From NCBI GenBank assembly GCA_022113835.1, contig JAILWY010000014.1, positions 7,689,501 through 7,753,500 of the forward strand: 64,000 bases of DNA, in the 5' to 3' direction. The stretch comes from Atopsyche davidsoni (taxonomy: Eukaryota; Arthropoda; Insecta; Trichoptera; Hydrobiosidae). Positions 23,504-34,874 of the stretch are shown here, piece after piece. Under the pieces are notes generated by a model. That model was not told the origin of the DNA. It worked only from the letters and a program-made list of their open reading frames with translations, and ran no database searches. The position numbers and the translations under genes are program-made. How positions within the stretch are numbered: position 1 is the first letter of the stretch; each line of letters begins with the position of its first letter.

Positions 23504-25456
23504 GAGTCCACCCGGGGGCGATATTTTTTATTTTCTTAAATAATCAAATTACTTTTTATAACGAACGTATCAACGCAACCGGTCACGCAATCGGACTGGA
23601 GAAAAAATCGTAAAATATGATTTTGCAGTAAAACTTAAATTAGTATATATTTTGATATCCATCGTTACGACCGCTTCAAATTTAATCTAATCTTTTGTTT
23701 GCCCTCCCATGTTTCATGGGCTATAAAAGATGATGCATTATAATAGAGCCGAGGTCGTCAGCTGTGAGATAAGAAAACCAATATTATGAAGCTTTGCACT
23801 GAGTCACTGATCTTATCTAATCTAACTAATCATTTCTTTCGATAATCGTAATATTTTTATTTTCCAAAATTGATTCGTTAAATTGAAAGTGTATTTTAAT
23901 ATTTCGTTAATATTTTAAGTTGTAAAAAACAGTTTTTTTTAAATTTATCATTTACGTACTACCGCCGTGTGACAATAAATTGAACATCTAAAAATGTTGA
24001 AATCTCAACACATCTGTACATCTGTCACAATTATTATGTCAAAAATATACGTAAATTTATTATTATTATTTTTAGTATACGATTGTATTTGATAAAATGC
24101 GTTCGTAGTATATTTCTCATAAACGGTTAAATGGGCATATTAACAAATTTATTGATTTTTATATACATTAAAATAATTTTTACTTGTTGATTAAAAATGC
24201 TTTGTATTAGAGAAATCACTGCTTTTTTGTTTATATTATAACTCTTTTCGTATTTTTTTTATAGAGGAACTACAGGTTGAAATTTTTTTTCGATATACTC
24301 GTACCGTGAGAAGTATTCAATTCCATAGATATTATTACGTGGTTTGTGGGATCTTTGATGAAATGCTGAGCTGCGGGAGTAGTATCGAGCGCTGATGGGG
24401 GAGGGTAATAGATTCCCGAATCTGTCGCCGCAAGCCAGCGTGAGATGAATGCATCTCGGCTGTGTCCGCCTGCATTGGATATTCAGCATTCGTTTTCATT
24501 TTGCTGCAATTTCAGATTTCCATATTACACCCCGAGTGAGCACTTCGCTCTGCGAATGGCGGATTATTTGTATCTCGTACCTGCTTTCCAGCAGCGAAAT
24601 TGTTATGAAAGCTAATTTGAATTCAAACGGTACGTTATGTTATATAATATTAATGTTTGTGAAAGACTCATGAATATCGAGTAGAAAATTTTCTCTTTGT
24701 GCGACTAGAGCATTATTATAATGGCGGGTGTGTTATGTCATTATCTTAAGTGCAGTTGTTGATTGGGGAGACGGTGTTCTCCACAAAGCATGGGGGTTTG
24801 GTTAAAGTATGAAATATGAGAGTTTAATGTTGCATATACTAAGTGCATCATGTTTCACTGAAGTTCACCTAGCTTCGCCTAATCTTTTCCACTGGTTTTT
24901 ACTTGGGTGTGGTCTAACCTTGTGACTTGAATAAAATGACCTTAAATTATTCTTTAAAACGAACTCAGATTCTGTGGGCCTCATATTTGTTGGTGTCAGC
25001 CATCTGAAGGTGTCTGAGGGCGTTGATGAGAGGTGTTGTCTACTCCAAGAGTCAGGTTGCTTTACAAAATTGCAGCTACTGTTTGTAGCGAGAATTTGAA
25101 TTTCATTGACTAAAAATAATTCAAACATATACAATAAAACTCAAGTGCATATTCTGTGGCCATCCAAAAAAATATATCAGCTATCTCTGATGGCATCTTT
25201 CTTGTGTTCCAAATGATGGTAATTTTTAATGAAGTGCTTGGGGCTGTTTTCTTACCTGCTCCTCCACCTCCGCTACCTCCTGACGGTACAGAAGGCTGGC
25301 TCTCAGCGCGACGGTGGTCTGCGCCAGCAGAGCCAGGATGGGGATGAAGGGAAGAAGCAGCAGCCTCCACAGCTTGCCGCGCCCCCCGCGCCCTCCGCGC
25401 CCTCCCAGTCCTACCGCGCTCTCTTCATCCGATTCTTCTTCCACATCTGCCTCCAT
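13059..25456 (-). CDS. NIT-domain membrane guanylate cyclase, 13 exons, 612 aa
   Basis: Converts GTP to cGMP; predicted integral membrane receptor. Exons in transcript order: 25256-25456, 21302-21399, 20950-21084, 16783-16908, 16307-16528, 15714-15842, 15500-15629, 15285-15407, 14497-14586, 14284-14407, 13968-14186, 13420-13511, 13059-13208 (TAA). All phases match: 1839 nt. The ATG at 25456 has an in-frame stop upstream. Residues 1-28 are acidic then Gly/Arg-rich; TM1 is about 29-51. A NIT-type helical sensor spans about 52-318 ([20 protein letters not shown] near its start). TM2 is 319-339, followed by a signalling helix with [15 protein letters not shown], then the class III cyclase. Metal aspartates are D403 (YFSDIEGFT) and D447 ([10 protein letters not shown]). 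E443 and C515 (RYCLFGD) indicate guanine specificity, and NTASR (522-526) is the catalytic Asn/Arg motif. There is no kinase-homology domain, unlike peptide-receptor cyclases. Oddities: Glu405 where Val is usual, and GC-rich exons 1-3 versus AT-richer exons 4-12. NIT cyclases are known from other invertebrates; the ligand here is unknown. Confidence 0.93.
16239..16280. repeat. 21-bp tandem duplication in guanylate cyclase intron 5
   Basis: A 21-bp unit (ATTGTTTTGTTAGATGAAAA plus T) occurs twice back to back, with a partial third start. It sits 27 bases from exon 5 (16307-16528), on the donor side of intron 5. It is probably replication slippage. Confidence 0.85.
17060..17312 (+). repeat. Dispersed repeat R1, copy a
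   Basis: This interspersed repeat includes GGGTGCCTCTCC, GTGACCATCTCACT and TTCTTAGGGAG. It is shared, in inverted orientation, with the interrupted copy at 17641-18015. Its 3' half (TTCTTAGGGAG through GCAGGCTGCAGAAACA) matches 46740-46905. No TIR or ORF is visible. It could be an old SINE or MITE fragment. Confidence 0.65.
17390..17575. other. GC-rich island in guanylate cyclase intron 3
   Basis: About 185 bp is sharply GC-richer than its surroundings and open on both strands (62 codons minus, 87 codons plus). It matches no family I recognise and has no clear splice sites. It may be a captured exon fragment or a CpG-rich regulatory piece. Confidence 0.3.
17641..18015 (-). repeat. Dispersed repeat R1, copy b, interrupted by a hAT-like element
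   Basis: Reverse-complement match to copy a: GGACCC and CTCCCTAAGAAAA, then AGTGAGATGGTCACCGACC and GAGGAGAGGCACCCGAAGAA. The match is split by the hAT-like element at 17670-17908. With copy a it forms an inverted pair about 330 bases apart in intron 3. Confidence 0.65.
17670..17908 (+). mobile_element. Non-autonomous hAT-like element, family 1, copy 1 (239 bp)
   Basis: Terminal inverted repeats TAGGGGTGGCCAAC and GTTGGCAACCCCTG. The flanking 8-mers CATTAAAC and CGTTACAC match at 6 of 8 positions, as expected for an aged hAT target duplication. The interior (GCGAGAGTGCACCTCGTACC, AAAAGTAGATCTTATGTA) is shared with copies at 27262-27495 and 44405-45108. It has no transposase. It is inserted inside repeat R1 copy b, so it is the younger of the two. 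Confidence 0.8.
18445..18540. repeat. G-rich low-complexity tract in intron 3
   Basis: Repeats built on GGGGTGGT on the + strand; C-rich in the guanylate cyclase transcript. G-runs could form G-quadruplex DNA. The Gly/Trp-rich and Pro-rich ORFs over it are compositional artefacts. Confidence 0.85.
19629..19668. repeat. Perfect 18-bp inverted repeat with 4-nt loop
   Basis: GGTATTATTGTCCGTCAG at 19629-19646 and its exact reverse complement at 19651-19668 are separated by CTAT. It is located in guanylate cyclase intron 3. Its function is unknown. Confidence 0.9.
22618..22651. repeat. GTCATGC heptamer array
   Basis: Four consecutive GTCATGC units plus a degenerate fifth (GTCACGG), in guanylate cyclase intron 1, within a locally GC-rich segment (about 22440-22740) that I cannot otherwise identify. 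Confidence 0.9.
23248..23285 (+). repeat. Dispersed short repeat R2, copy a
   Basis: GCGCAGGT-GTGGGGCTTAC and ACATGTGGCTTA recur at 56158-56197 with few changes. The family is unidentified. Confidence 0.5.
23447..23520 (+). tRNA. tRNA-Asn(GTT): tRNA-Asn (anticodon GTT)
   Basis: Complete cloverleaf. The acceptor stem is GCCTCCG (23447-23453) with CGGGGGC (23513-23519). The anticodon stem is TTCGG/CCGAA with loop CTGTTAA and anticodon GTT at 23481-23483. The T arm is GGTGG-TTCGAGT-CCACC (23496-23512). No intron and no encoded CCA. A T-run (23524-23529) just after the gene is a Pol III terminator. It lies in intron 1 of the guanylate cyclase, on the opposite strand. All stems pair, so it is probably functional. 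Confidence 0.95.
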
Positions 25457-26256
25457 AGAATAAAATAAGCAAACATTATTTTCACTTCATTTAAGCTATG
25501 ATTAAATTTGAAGGGACTTGGTAGTAAATTATGCAGATTATATCATGGTCCGAGATGATACTCACAAAAACTTTAAATAAAAAAAGCTTATATTCAAAGC
25601 ACAATAATTTTCTACGCGAGTTCAAATGGCTGTCTCTTGAAATTATTTTTATTTACTGTTTATTGTTATTTGCAATGAGTTAAATCATGGTGCGTGTTTT
25701 TAAAACATTAACAACAAAAGCCACGTAAATAATATTTTATTAGCCTCAAAATTCACAAAGTTTGCAAGCACAAACCAGGTCTCGCCACAGCCCTTGCCGT
25801 TGTGCAATATTGAATTGCAGAAAAATCAGCAGACCGACTAGCTCCGACTTGAAGTCGTATGCCGAGAGAAGTGCTCACTCCATAAAATATACCATATTTA
25901 TTGTTACAGTCAGGTAAGTCCTTCAGTAACTTTGCTCTCTACCTTCCCCACAACAGACCGCTGTTCTCATTTTATACAAGTTAATAAAAAAAATAATCAA
26001 ATACTTCTTCAGTATTTTTTTGGATTTAAATGCGAAAATCTAATCATAGTTTTGGATTTAAATCCGGTGGAGCTTTATAACTTTTCAATTGTGTAAAAAT
26101 TATAAATCACCCCCGATTGGGTTGAATTATTTACTTACCTGCATTTTACCTTGCGCCTTTTACTCTTACGGAGTAATGTGTCTATATTGACTCATCACTC
26201 ATATTATCTAAGCTGAAGCGTCTCCCGCTCGTCGAGAAAATGGCTTATATATTATA

Positions 26257-26492
26257 CTAGCAATGTAGCCCGTCATAAAATGACGTATTTGATGAGCATA
26301 TTTTAAAGTTTATGAATGAAAATATTATCCTATCGTCTTGAAATTCGGCACATAGCTGCGGAAAAATTTACTTAACTTATGTGCAAAAAATCAGCGTTGT
26401 ATCTTTTAAGATATTCTATACAGAACGGAAAAATGAAACATACATACATACATACAAACATACAAACACACAATGGCTATTATTATAGTAGA
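26257..26492 (-). mobile_element. Non-autonomous Helitron-like element, copy 2 (236 bp)
   Basis: Minus-strand 5' end TCTACTATAATAATAGCC and 3' end CTAG, preceded by the CGTCATTTTATGACG hairpin. The flanks are A before and T after. It is a short internal-deletion form of the 616-bp copy at 45737-46352. Confidence 0.85.
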
Positions 26493-27261
26493 TTATTTTT
26501 TTGATTACTGGCAAATTTATGCTAATAATTATAAACAGAAATCAAACGGTTTGAAAACCACACAATATCATTCCAGCAAAATGAAAAGTGTTATCATAAA
26601 GAAATAACGAAGTTTTTAACATACAATTTAATTTGATATTTTTCATAATGACATAAATGAGTTATGACATAAATGGATTTTTTTCTCAATTTAATAAATT
26701 ACAAATGATAATCATATGCACAAGCAATAATAACGATATGATCTTCGTAGACGTAAGCGGACAATTTTATATTTTATTCTAAAATAAATACTTTTATTTA
26801 AAGTTCAAGAGAGGATTATTTTAAATAGAAACACAGTTAAAGCAATATTTTCTTAAAGTAATAACACTTTATACAGATTTCAAAACTGTGCGTCAGCGAG
26901 ATATTTTCCTCAGAAAATAAAAGGAGCTTATATTAAGATGTTTGCGCCAACAGAAAAATTATGATTATTCAATCCCAGATCATTATCAGGAAGTCTCCAT
27001 TTTTATACACACAAAGAAACATAATCTATTTCTCACAAATGCTACGAAGTTTCCGAGAATTTTGCAACTTAAACACTCCGATATGATCTTATCTGCGAGC
27101 AATAGGAATCACGCTAGTATTATGTCGCCGCTGCGGTTGAATGGGTCGGAGATATTGGAAAACAAGACAAGTGCTCGTCTGTCCCGCTGAACAGCCTGAG
27201 GTTTGAGTAAATTGGATATATATGACTTCAGACAGAAGAAATAATAACATGTACCCTACAC

Positions 27262-27495
27262 CAGGAAGGGCCAACAAGCCAATATAAGCCGATCGCCGTT
27301 AATGAATTATGTTGTTTCTTAATATATTTTGGTAGCTCGCAAGAGTGCACCTAGTACTGAAACACAGTGTATAGACGTAATATGCATTCACACCTCCTTC
27401 TCTCCACATAGACTACGCCTATAACAACAAATCGACCTCGAAACATTTTAAAGATAAAAAGTAGATCTTATGTACATACACGTTGGCTACCCCTG
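27262..27495 (+). mobile_element. Non-autonomous hAT-like element, family 1, copy 2 (234 bp)
   Basis: Termini CAGGAAGGGCCAAC and GTTGGCTACCCCTG. The flanking 8-mers CCCTACAC and CTCTATAC match at 6 of 8. The interior aligns with copy 1 (AGCTCGCAAGAGTGCACCTA, AAAAAGTAGATCTTATGTAC). No coding capacity. Confidence 0.8.
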
Positions 27496-29877
27496 CTCTA
27501 TACCGTCTGTTTGCAGCGTTTTATATTTTCCTCTTGATTTTCGTAAATAAAAGTCGTATACAGTTTTTGAAACGACTAAAAAAAATACTGATTCATAAGA
27601 ATATTCACATTTTAAACACAAAAAAATTGGTAAAGAAAGTAACAATAATTCCATAAAAAATATATGATGAATAAAATATCAAGTTTACTTTGAGAGTTGA
27701 TTATGAAAAGTGTTACATAATCTTTCATTAGATATTCATATAATTGTACTAGCCGGCGTTCAGGGAATTCTAATTGAATTATCGTCTCGGCTGGAATGAG
27801 GCGGGAGGGTATTCCTGAGAAATTACAAAATCTAACAACGATCCCCCACTGGAGTCGTGACTGGGAGATATTAATTTTTGCAAGAGAAATGTTTTGCAAA
27901 AAACATTAATTATATTAATCATAATCGTATTGAAATGTTGCACACGTTTCGAGTTTAAAAAAATTAGTCTTTAGGTTTGCCTAATCTAACATTTGTGGAA
28001 GAGGAATTTTTCGCCTTCATGTGATTCTTATTTTATTTGAGTGATTTGTAATGCGAACTATTAAAAACAGTCCCAATACAAATGATACAATACAATTTTT
28101 TTGATAACATAGCTAGAAATTTACGCGCTACCTATATAAATTATTCAATACTTGATATAAGTCATTTAATTTTGTAATAGAGTTTGATATCTTAAGTTTT
28201 TAAAATCAATATACCCTTTGAAAATAAAATGTTTTGAATGCTAAATTTTTTCTAAGTTTTTTTATATTTATTTATATTTGTACATAACACAGTTTTTCCA
28301 AGTAGTTCGTCCGTGTAAAATATGTTTTTGAAGTGTTCGTGAGTATCTAAATAATGATTAAAACTAGTTGTGCTTGTCTTGTTTCGATGTACATACTTTG
28401 AAGTGTATTTTATAATAATTTATAACGTCAGAAGAGTCGAGATCGAGAGCTTTGAGATGTAAGTTTATTTTCTCCGGGAAGTAATGGGTGAGAGTCGTAT
28501 TTACATAAAGTGAATAGGAACGTAGCAAATATTGGACGCGGCAGCGGGGGTCGTAGGCAGCAAGTGAAGCGAAGATATTTAAGTGCGCTCTATGTAAATA
28601 TTGCTCCGTGGGGTCTTCGTGAGAGCGATCGAGGGACGGACAATATTATTAAAGGTACACGCTGTATTTGCGCAAATGTAATCGATAGAGTTTATCGGAT
28701 TCGAGTGACGCTGACGCGGCGGCGCTTGTGTAATTAGAGATGTGATTAATTCCTGCCACACGGCGCACAGCACGGATGAACGAGAAATGCGACGCGAGTG
28801 TGTCCGATGCGACAGAAATATAAATCATACCAGGAGGTTGGTTACCCAAAAATACATTTTTCTGTTGAGGCGAAAAACATTTTAATTTATAAAATTTTAG
28901 CCCAATGAAGCTCGAAATTCGCTCTGAATTCCGCTTTCTAATTCGCAACTTTGCAAAAAAATTATTCGGCCCAAATTTGTTTTTTGTTTCGTGAATTATG
29001 AATGCCCACTCTCCTCCTATTGGGTAAGTTTGAATTAACTTTTCTTATCACCCTCGCCGCCTCCTCTTGAGGGGCACATAAACATGAAAATGTTTCTGTG
29101 AAGCCGTGACGTTAACCGTAAAACAAAAAAGGAAACTGCGAGGGTGGCTCGGGAGGAAGCCGGACGAAGGTGCAAAACAACAGCATGACTCGCGGAACTT
29201 CTGCTGACTGGGACTTCCTGGCACACACCAAAACAAAACTTTTTAACGCTAACATAAATATTAGATGCATACACGGGTATGAATCCGAATATGAGTTATT
29301 TCAGAATGCTTTGGATTGACAATATAAATATAAATACAAATAAGGTATTGCTGTTTGACCCTTTCTTTCTTCAAATTAGAACTCATAATATAAAATTGTC
29401 CTGATTAGAAGAATGAATACCATATTCGAGGGGTCATATTGACTCCTGGCGGTAGGTAAGTACAGGTCGCATATGTATCTCTGAAAATAAAAACCAAACG
29501 CGAAGTAAAAACTGAAAAGTGCATTTTTAATTTTCATACTGGAAAGTCGTAAAATTTGAATATGTAAAAGTCACGAGAAATATTTTTTTAACTTAGTTCG
29601 CATGTTGTTGAGAGATACAATATCTCTATTGGTGAGATTGATCAATTTTGTTGTTTTTTATTCATTAGTGCAAGATAAAACATATTTTACCATACACAAA
29701 AATTTGAAATGGCTCTATCTACAAAGTTAAATACTCTAGGTTACTTAGTGTATGCTAAAAATATATTACCTACCTTTTGATAAAAAATATTTTCAATATT
29801 AAAGTAACGTTTTCTATGGAGGTAGCGTTCGTGTTAAGTATGCTAAGCGGCTAGTTTTGTGTTAGATATTGAAAAAG

Positions 29878-29878
<1 letters not shown>

Positions 29879-29909
<31 letters not shown>
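29879..29909. repeat. (TA)n microsatellite
   Basis: Uninterrupted TA dinucleotide tract of about 31 bases. Similar tracts lie at 30116-30147 and 39592-39624. Confidence 0.95.
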
Positions 29910-29913
<4 letters not shown>

Positions 29914-30114
29914 TATATTATAAATACAGCTAGTCAAGCAAAGCCGTTACTTCCCCCGCAGCGGCAGTGTCGGACTGTACCCGCGACCGCTGCATCAAAT
30001 CCGTTCTTTATCTAAGAACTTCTAATAAAAATCTCATACAGGAAACCATCAACTAGCACATAAACCACAACTTTACCGTCAGCGCCGAGTTATCAAAATA
30101 ATATCATACTTATG

Positions 30115-30115
<1 letters not shown>

Positions 30116-30147
<32 letters not shown>
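30116..30147. repeat. (TA)n microsatellite
   Basis: Uninterrupted AT/TA tract of about 32 bases. Confidence 0.95.
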
Positions 30148-31447
30148 ATATAAAGCAAAGAAGAACTCAAAAGAAAATTGTTATCACTCAGATTTTTCAA
30201 TGATTTTGATTTTATAACTATATTATTACCATATATGTAATATAAAATAGCGCTTTATGCTAGGGGTGAGAGGAATTTGACAGCATGCTATATACTATAT
30301 TATTTTATATGTCCTTAAGAATCTACGTATCGGATTTATTAGATCACATTAAAATTTTCTCTTAAGTAGCACTTTGGTTTATTTTTTTATGTTAAAACTC
30401 GTAATAGTAAAATAAGGCTGGAATAAATGACTTGTGGAAAACGATTATTATTTATACATATTCGCTCTAGATATTTTCTAGGAATTTGTGAAACGGGGCG
30501 AAGTGGATTACAATACCGAGAATGTAGCTGTTCTGTAAAATATTGTTGTGCTATTATTCTAGAGCTACAATACCAAAGTACATATTAGTTCTATGTTCCA
30601 GACTTCCAAACAGCGGTTGTATGAATTTCCATGTCTGCTACTACACATTTTAAAACTTCCATGTAAAGAATATTCTTACAAAATAATATTAGTGTACCGA
30701 TTATAAATTATACTATCACTAATAAAAGTACTGATAAAAAAAACTCAATGTCGATCATTGCTCTAAAAGGAGACCAGATAAAATAATTCGAAACTCTATT
30801 GATAATCTTTATTGGAGGCTATTTTTGATTGAGGGCTACTAATCCTTTCATTTCAACAGGACTTATAGAAAATTTACATATTAAAGCTCTAAGGCTAATT
30901 TTTTAAAATTGTGAGCGTTTATACATTTTTTGACCGACAAATACAAAATAACGAGCATACTGAAATATTGAAAACACAAAAAATAATATTGAACACAAAA
31001 TCAAAGAGATGACAAAGTGGGTAGATGTGACTGGAGGGTGACAAATGACCTAGCACCACTTGTAATAGCAGGAAAAATATTTTTTTTTGAAAAACCTATA
31101 GTTATGTAAGATAAGATGACATTATTATACAATAATTTTATAAAAATATATAATTAATATAAAATTATTTTATTTAAATGTTATGTACAAAATTTATATG
31201 CAGTAATTTTTTTCTTCTAAGTATAGTTTAATTTTATAAACACCGTGTGAAAACTTCTCATTAAATTAAATTCTAGCGAGAAATTTGGGCACAGTTTGTG
31301 TGTACAGTGTGGCACTACAACAGCTTATAACATCGAGCAGTGGCTTGTGACTTGCCTTCGTTCACTACGTTTAGGGCGGAAATGTTGTCTCGGGGCGGTG
31401 CGTCCGGCGGGACGGCTCGCGCGGTACTGGCGCGGCTCCTGGCTCCC

Positions 31448-31521
31448 ACCCCCACCACCAACACCACCCCCACCACCAACACCACCACCACCCCCACCAC
31501 CACCACCCCCACTCCCCGCCT
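31448..31521. repeat. C-rich (CCACCA)n-type tract
   Basis: Imperfect CCCCCACCACCAACACCA repeats. The overlapping Pro-, Thr- and Val-rich ORFs on both strands are by-products of the repeat. Confidence 0.9.
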
Positions 31522-31598
31522 ACCCTTACCCCGTGTATTTCCTCCAATAATATCAGTCAAAACGATTATAAACATAAGTGTAATTTGTTTATCTATAC

Positions 31599-32025
31599 CA
31601 GTGTTTTTCAAAGTGGTCCCTACGGACCACAGGGGGTGCCTGTGATCGTTCAGGGGGTCCCTACAAAATTAAAATCGATTTGGGGGTCTTTGAACAACGT
31701 CAGGGGGTCCGCGCAAGGTTTTATATAAAATAAAAAAGTTGTGACACATTTTAAAAATTAATATGGAAGTAAAAATAAATAACAATGAATACATTATTAG
31801 CGATTTTTAGGTCCTAAGTAAAATATAAATATAGACAGGTGTATAAAATACTAGTAATAACAGGCATCGCGGTGAGCCAGGTAGGTTAATACAAGAACGC
31901 AATAGAGTCGATACTTGCACCAACTAGTCTATAATATGAGTTTATGTGGTTTTTCACTCAGGGTCCGTAGGCAAGTTTTGACTATGAAAGGGGGTCCGCG
32001 GGCCAAAAGAGTTTGATAGCCACTG
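31599..32025 (+). mobile_element. Non-autonomous hAT-like element, family 2 (427 bp)
   Basis: Ends CAGTGTTTTTCAAAGTGGTC and (reverse complement) CAGTGGCTATCAAACTCTTT form hAT-type inverted repeats. They are flanked by a perfect 8-bp target duplication ATCTATAC (31591-31598 and 32026-32033). There is no transposase ORF. The intact duplication suggests a fairly recent insertion. Confidence 0.9.
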
Positions 32026-34338
32026 ATCTATACAATTGAAGTATCAGCTCTCAATATTTTTAACGCTCTGGTGGCTAATGACCAAGTAACAAATTATTAA
32101 AATGAAATATTTCTTCCAAAAAATTTTTTCACTGCAAATTTTATAGGTAAATTTTTTTAATTATAAGTATATGTCATGTTACATATAACATTATAATTTT
32201 ATGAATTGTTGTAGCAGTATAACATTGCTCTTAAACAAATCAAGTTCTTAGTTTGCCAGTTTTTTATACTAGGTAACTTAAAGTACTTGTCAAATAATAA
32301 TGATTGTAATTGTTTTATGAATATTTTCTAGCAGTATTTTTAAATATGGTTTCTACCTACAAAATACAATTTATTCAGTTTTTTTAATGTCTTCAGACCT
32401 GAGAGAAATTAATCGAAATTTGTGAAGACGGTAATCACGTATAGAATGTATTTATATTAAATAAAACGAGACGTGGGGAAATATGAGGATGAAAAATATA
32501 ATGAAAATTCCCAGAAAAATCATCGAAACAGTACACGTACCTTATATTATGCTTGTGAAAAGTCCACCGCGCTATTTTCAATACAGCTTGCCGGGAATTT
32601 TATTAAAAGCTTGCGATTTCTGGTAGAGACGATGCGACAGACATAGGAAACAAAATAATAATGTTAATGTTGCAATACTAAGTATAATTAATGTTTTTGT
32701 GTTATTTATAATCATTTGATTTTAATTTCAATTAAATGAATTGGCCACAAAGAAGATTGTTTTTTTAAAATTTTATTGATCTATAGTAAAGCAGCAAAGC
32801 CAAAAATAGGAGATGTGTAAAAATATATTTAACTTTTAGGGTATTGTTATTATATAAAATAAATAATTATACTCAAAAATACTATATACCAATTTATGAC
32901 AGTATTAGATATTGTATACCTAGTTTTAAATTTTATATAACATAACAATTTCTGTACGTAGCCAAAATATATATTTTTTTAAAATGAAAAAAAAGCATTG
33001 CTTAAGGGTAGAATATTTTTTTTGTGTCCATCTTTATTGGATAATATGATGAAAATGGACGTGATTCTCTTTCCATAATTTTCGATTGCTTTTACCACAA
33101 AGGGGTGTTGTGAAAATACAAAGGATCCTCGAATGCCACACAGATTCGGATCGAGGTTGTGAAGAATTTAAATTATTAAAATAAAATAATACATTTTTCA
33201 GCACAATGATGGAAATTAAATACATATTCTGGTATTTAAAACGTTACCTAATAAAAAAATTCCCCGTTAAAAGAGAACAAATCAAATTTACGGTATTTTT
33301 CAGTGAAGACGATATTCTTTTTATCACAACTAGATAATGTTATTGCGCAATTTGTGTCTACTTCAAATTATTGGAAAAGTTATGAGATGTTTTGATTTAA
33401 AACTTATAAGGTTATTATGTTATTTTTCTACGAACGAAAATCTTCAAGAAAACAGAAAACTTAAATATTCAACATATAATCTAGGCTTAAGGAGAAACGA
33501 GGTAAGACCCCGTGAGTATTTCCACAAATTATTTAATATTTAACCATTCTATAATAAAGGGAAAATAATTCTGAAAGCAACAAACCAAAGTCATCATTAT
33601 ATAATAGTAGATAGTTTGAAACCATGATAAACAGTTTTATTTTTTAAATGTTCACTAGTTTATTAAAAGTAATTTTTACTATATTTAAGGTTAACACTAA
33701 ACGAAAGATATATATTGATTTATTTGTATTATACCAAAGATTATTAAAAATCAATTGTTGTGATTGTTGAGAATTGTTAAATATGAGAGTATTTCAATTG
33801 ATTGAATTGATGAAGCCACTGCCCGCTTACTATTTACAGAAGGCAGGAGAGAAAGGTAATATTGACATCAGGGGATGTTACTTTCAGCAATCATTCATTA
33901 TGTCCACTTTGATGCTGAGGTATTTTTAAAGAATGATTTATTTAGGATTAAATAACACATATATAATTTAGATGTCGTGAAGGGGTAAGCTATTCCATAA
34001 TTTTTTTCAGATAAGATCTCAGTAAATGGTTCACAAATGACTATTTCTATATGATTATTATTTTTAACATACTTTTTTTGCCTTCGTTTTGACGAAACAA
34101 TATTTTTTTAACTTGAGTATGATTTTTTTATTATTTGTAAATTTGTGCCTAATTTTAAGTAAAATTATATTAAAAAATATATAAAAACGCCAATGAAAAA
34201 AATAAGATAAAAATGTATTGATGACTAATCTCTTCACAGAGAATCACGATCGCAACAAAAATGACACATTTAGATCTGTCTATTTTTTGATTAACGTCAA
34301 TCAGATGCGTATTTATTACCCATTACGGGTTTATTATA

Positions 34339-34603
34339 TTATTACTAATATGATTAGGCACATTAGTTCATACATAGAAGATGATTTAAAGAAACTCTCA
34401 GAAAAATATCATCGTGATTTGTGTGGGATTTGAAACCACATCCCCTAGTTTACGTGACCGGTGTACTAACCCTTGTACCAACGAATCACTTCCGTTTATC
34501 GATAATTTTTAACAATCATACTCTACAGAGTTTCACACTCTACAGAGTTTCTTTAAATCATCTTCTATGTATGAACTAATGTGCCTAATCATATTAGTAA
34601 TAA
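34339..34603 (-). mobile_element. Foldback SINE-like element, copy B (265 bp)
   Basis: Perfect 60-bp inverted arms (34339-34398 and 34544-34603) enclose a 145-bp core. Read on the minus strand, the core is tRNA-like: GATTCGTTGGTACAAGGG (A-box region), then GGTTTCAAATCCC (B-box-like), then ACAAATCACGATGATATTTT. It shares this core and the AGAGTTTCTTTAA arm start with the element at 2607-2820, but the outer arm sequence differs. Confidence 0.75.
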
Positions 34604-34824
34604 CATTTAGATCTAACAAACGTTTTGTTGGTAAGTCATAAGATATTGTAAAACGCGAAAATTATAACAATTGAAATTATTATTCTGTAAAAATAACAAA
34701 ACGATGGCGATGGCGAAGAGTGCCACTTGTGCCCAATGTAAAAGAACTCGAGTGCATTCTTTTCGTTTCATGTATGTACCCAAATCGTATTGTTTGTTTG
34801 TTACTTCTCCATAAACCAGATGAG

Positions 34825-34857
34825 TATAAATACGAGGGGTAATAAAGCGCTCAGTGC
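34825..34857 (+). promoter_or_regulatory. Candidate Pol II core promoter (TATA + TCAGT initiator)
   Basis: TATAAATA starts at 34825 and TCAGTG at 34851, placing the initiator A (34853) 28 bases after the first T, a canonical spacing. A small ORF follows after a 22-base leader. It may also be a chance occurrence or part of a repeat. Confidence 0.4.
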
Positions 34858-34874
34858 TTGTGTGTCGGGTAATT

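Larger units (their letters stand above)
21400..25255 (-). other. Guanylate cyclase intron 1
   Basis: A 3.9 kb intron, AT-rich apart from the 22.4-22.7 kb segment. It carries the antisense tRNA-Asn gene, the GTCATGC array and repeat R2. I found no further exon: exon 1 ends in phase 0 and joins directly to exon 2 in phase. Confidence 0.75.

Noticed and set aside
31296..31645. Pro-, Thr- and Val-rich ORFs on both strands
   Set aside because: They arise from the CCACCA-type tract; the product is pure low-complexity sequence with no conserved flanks.
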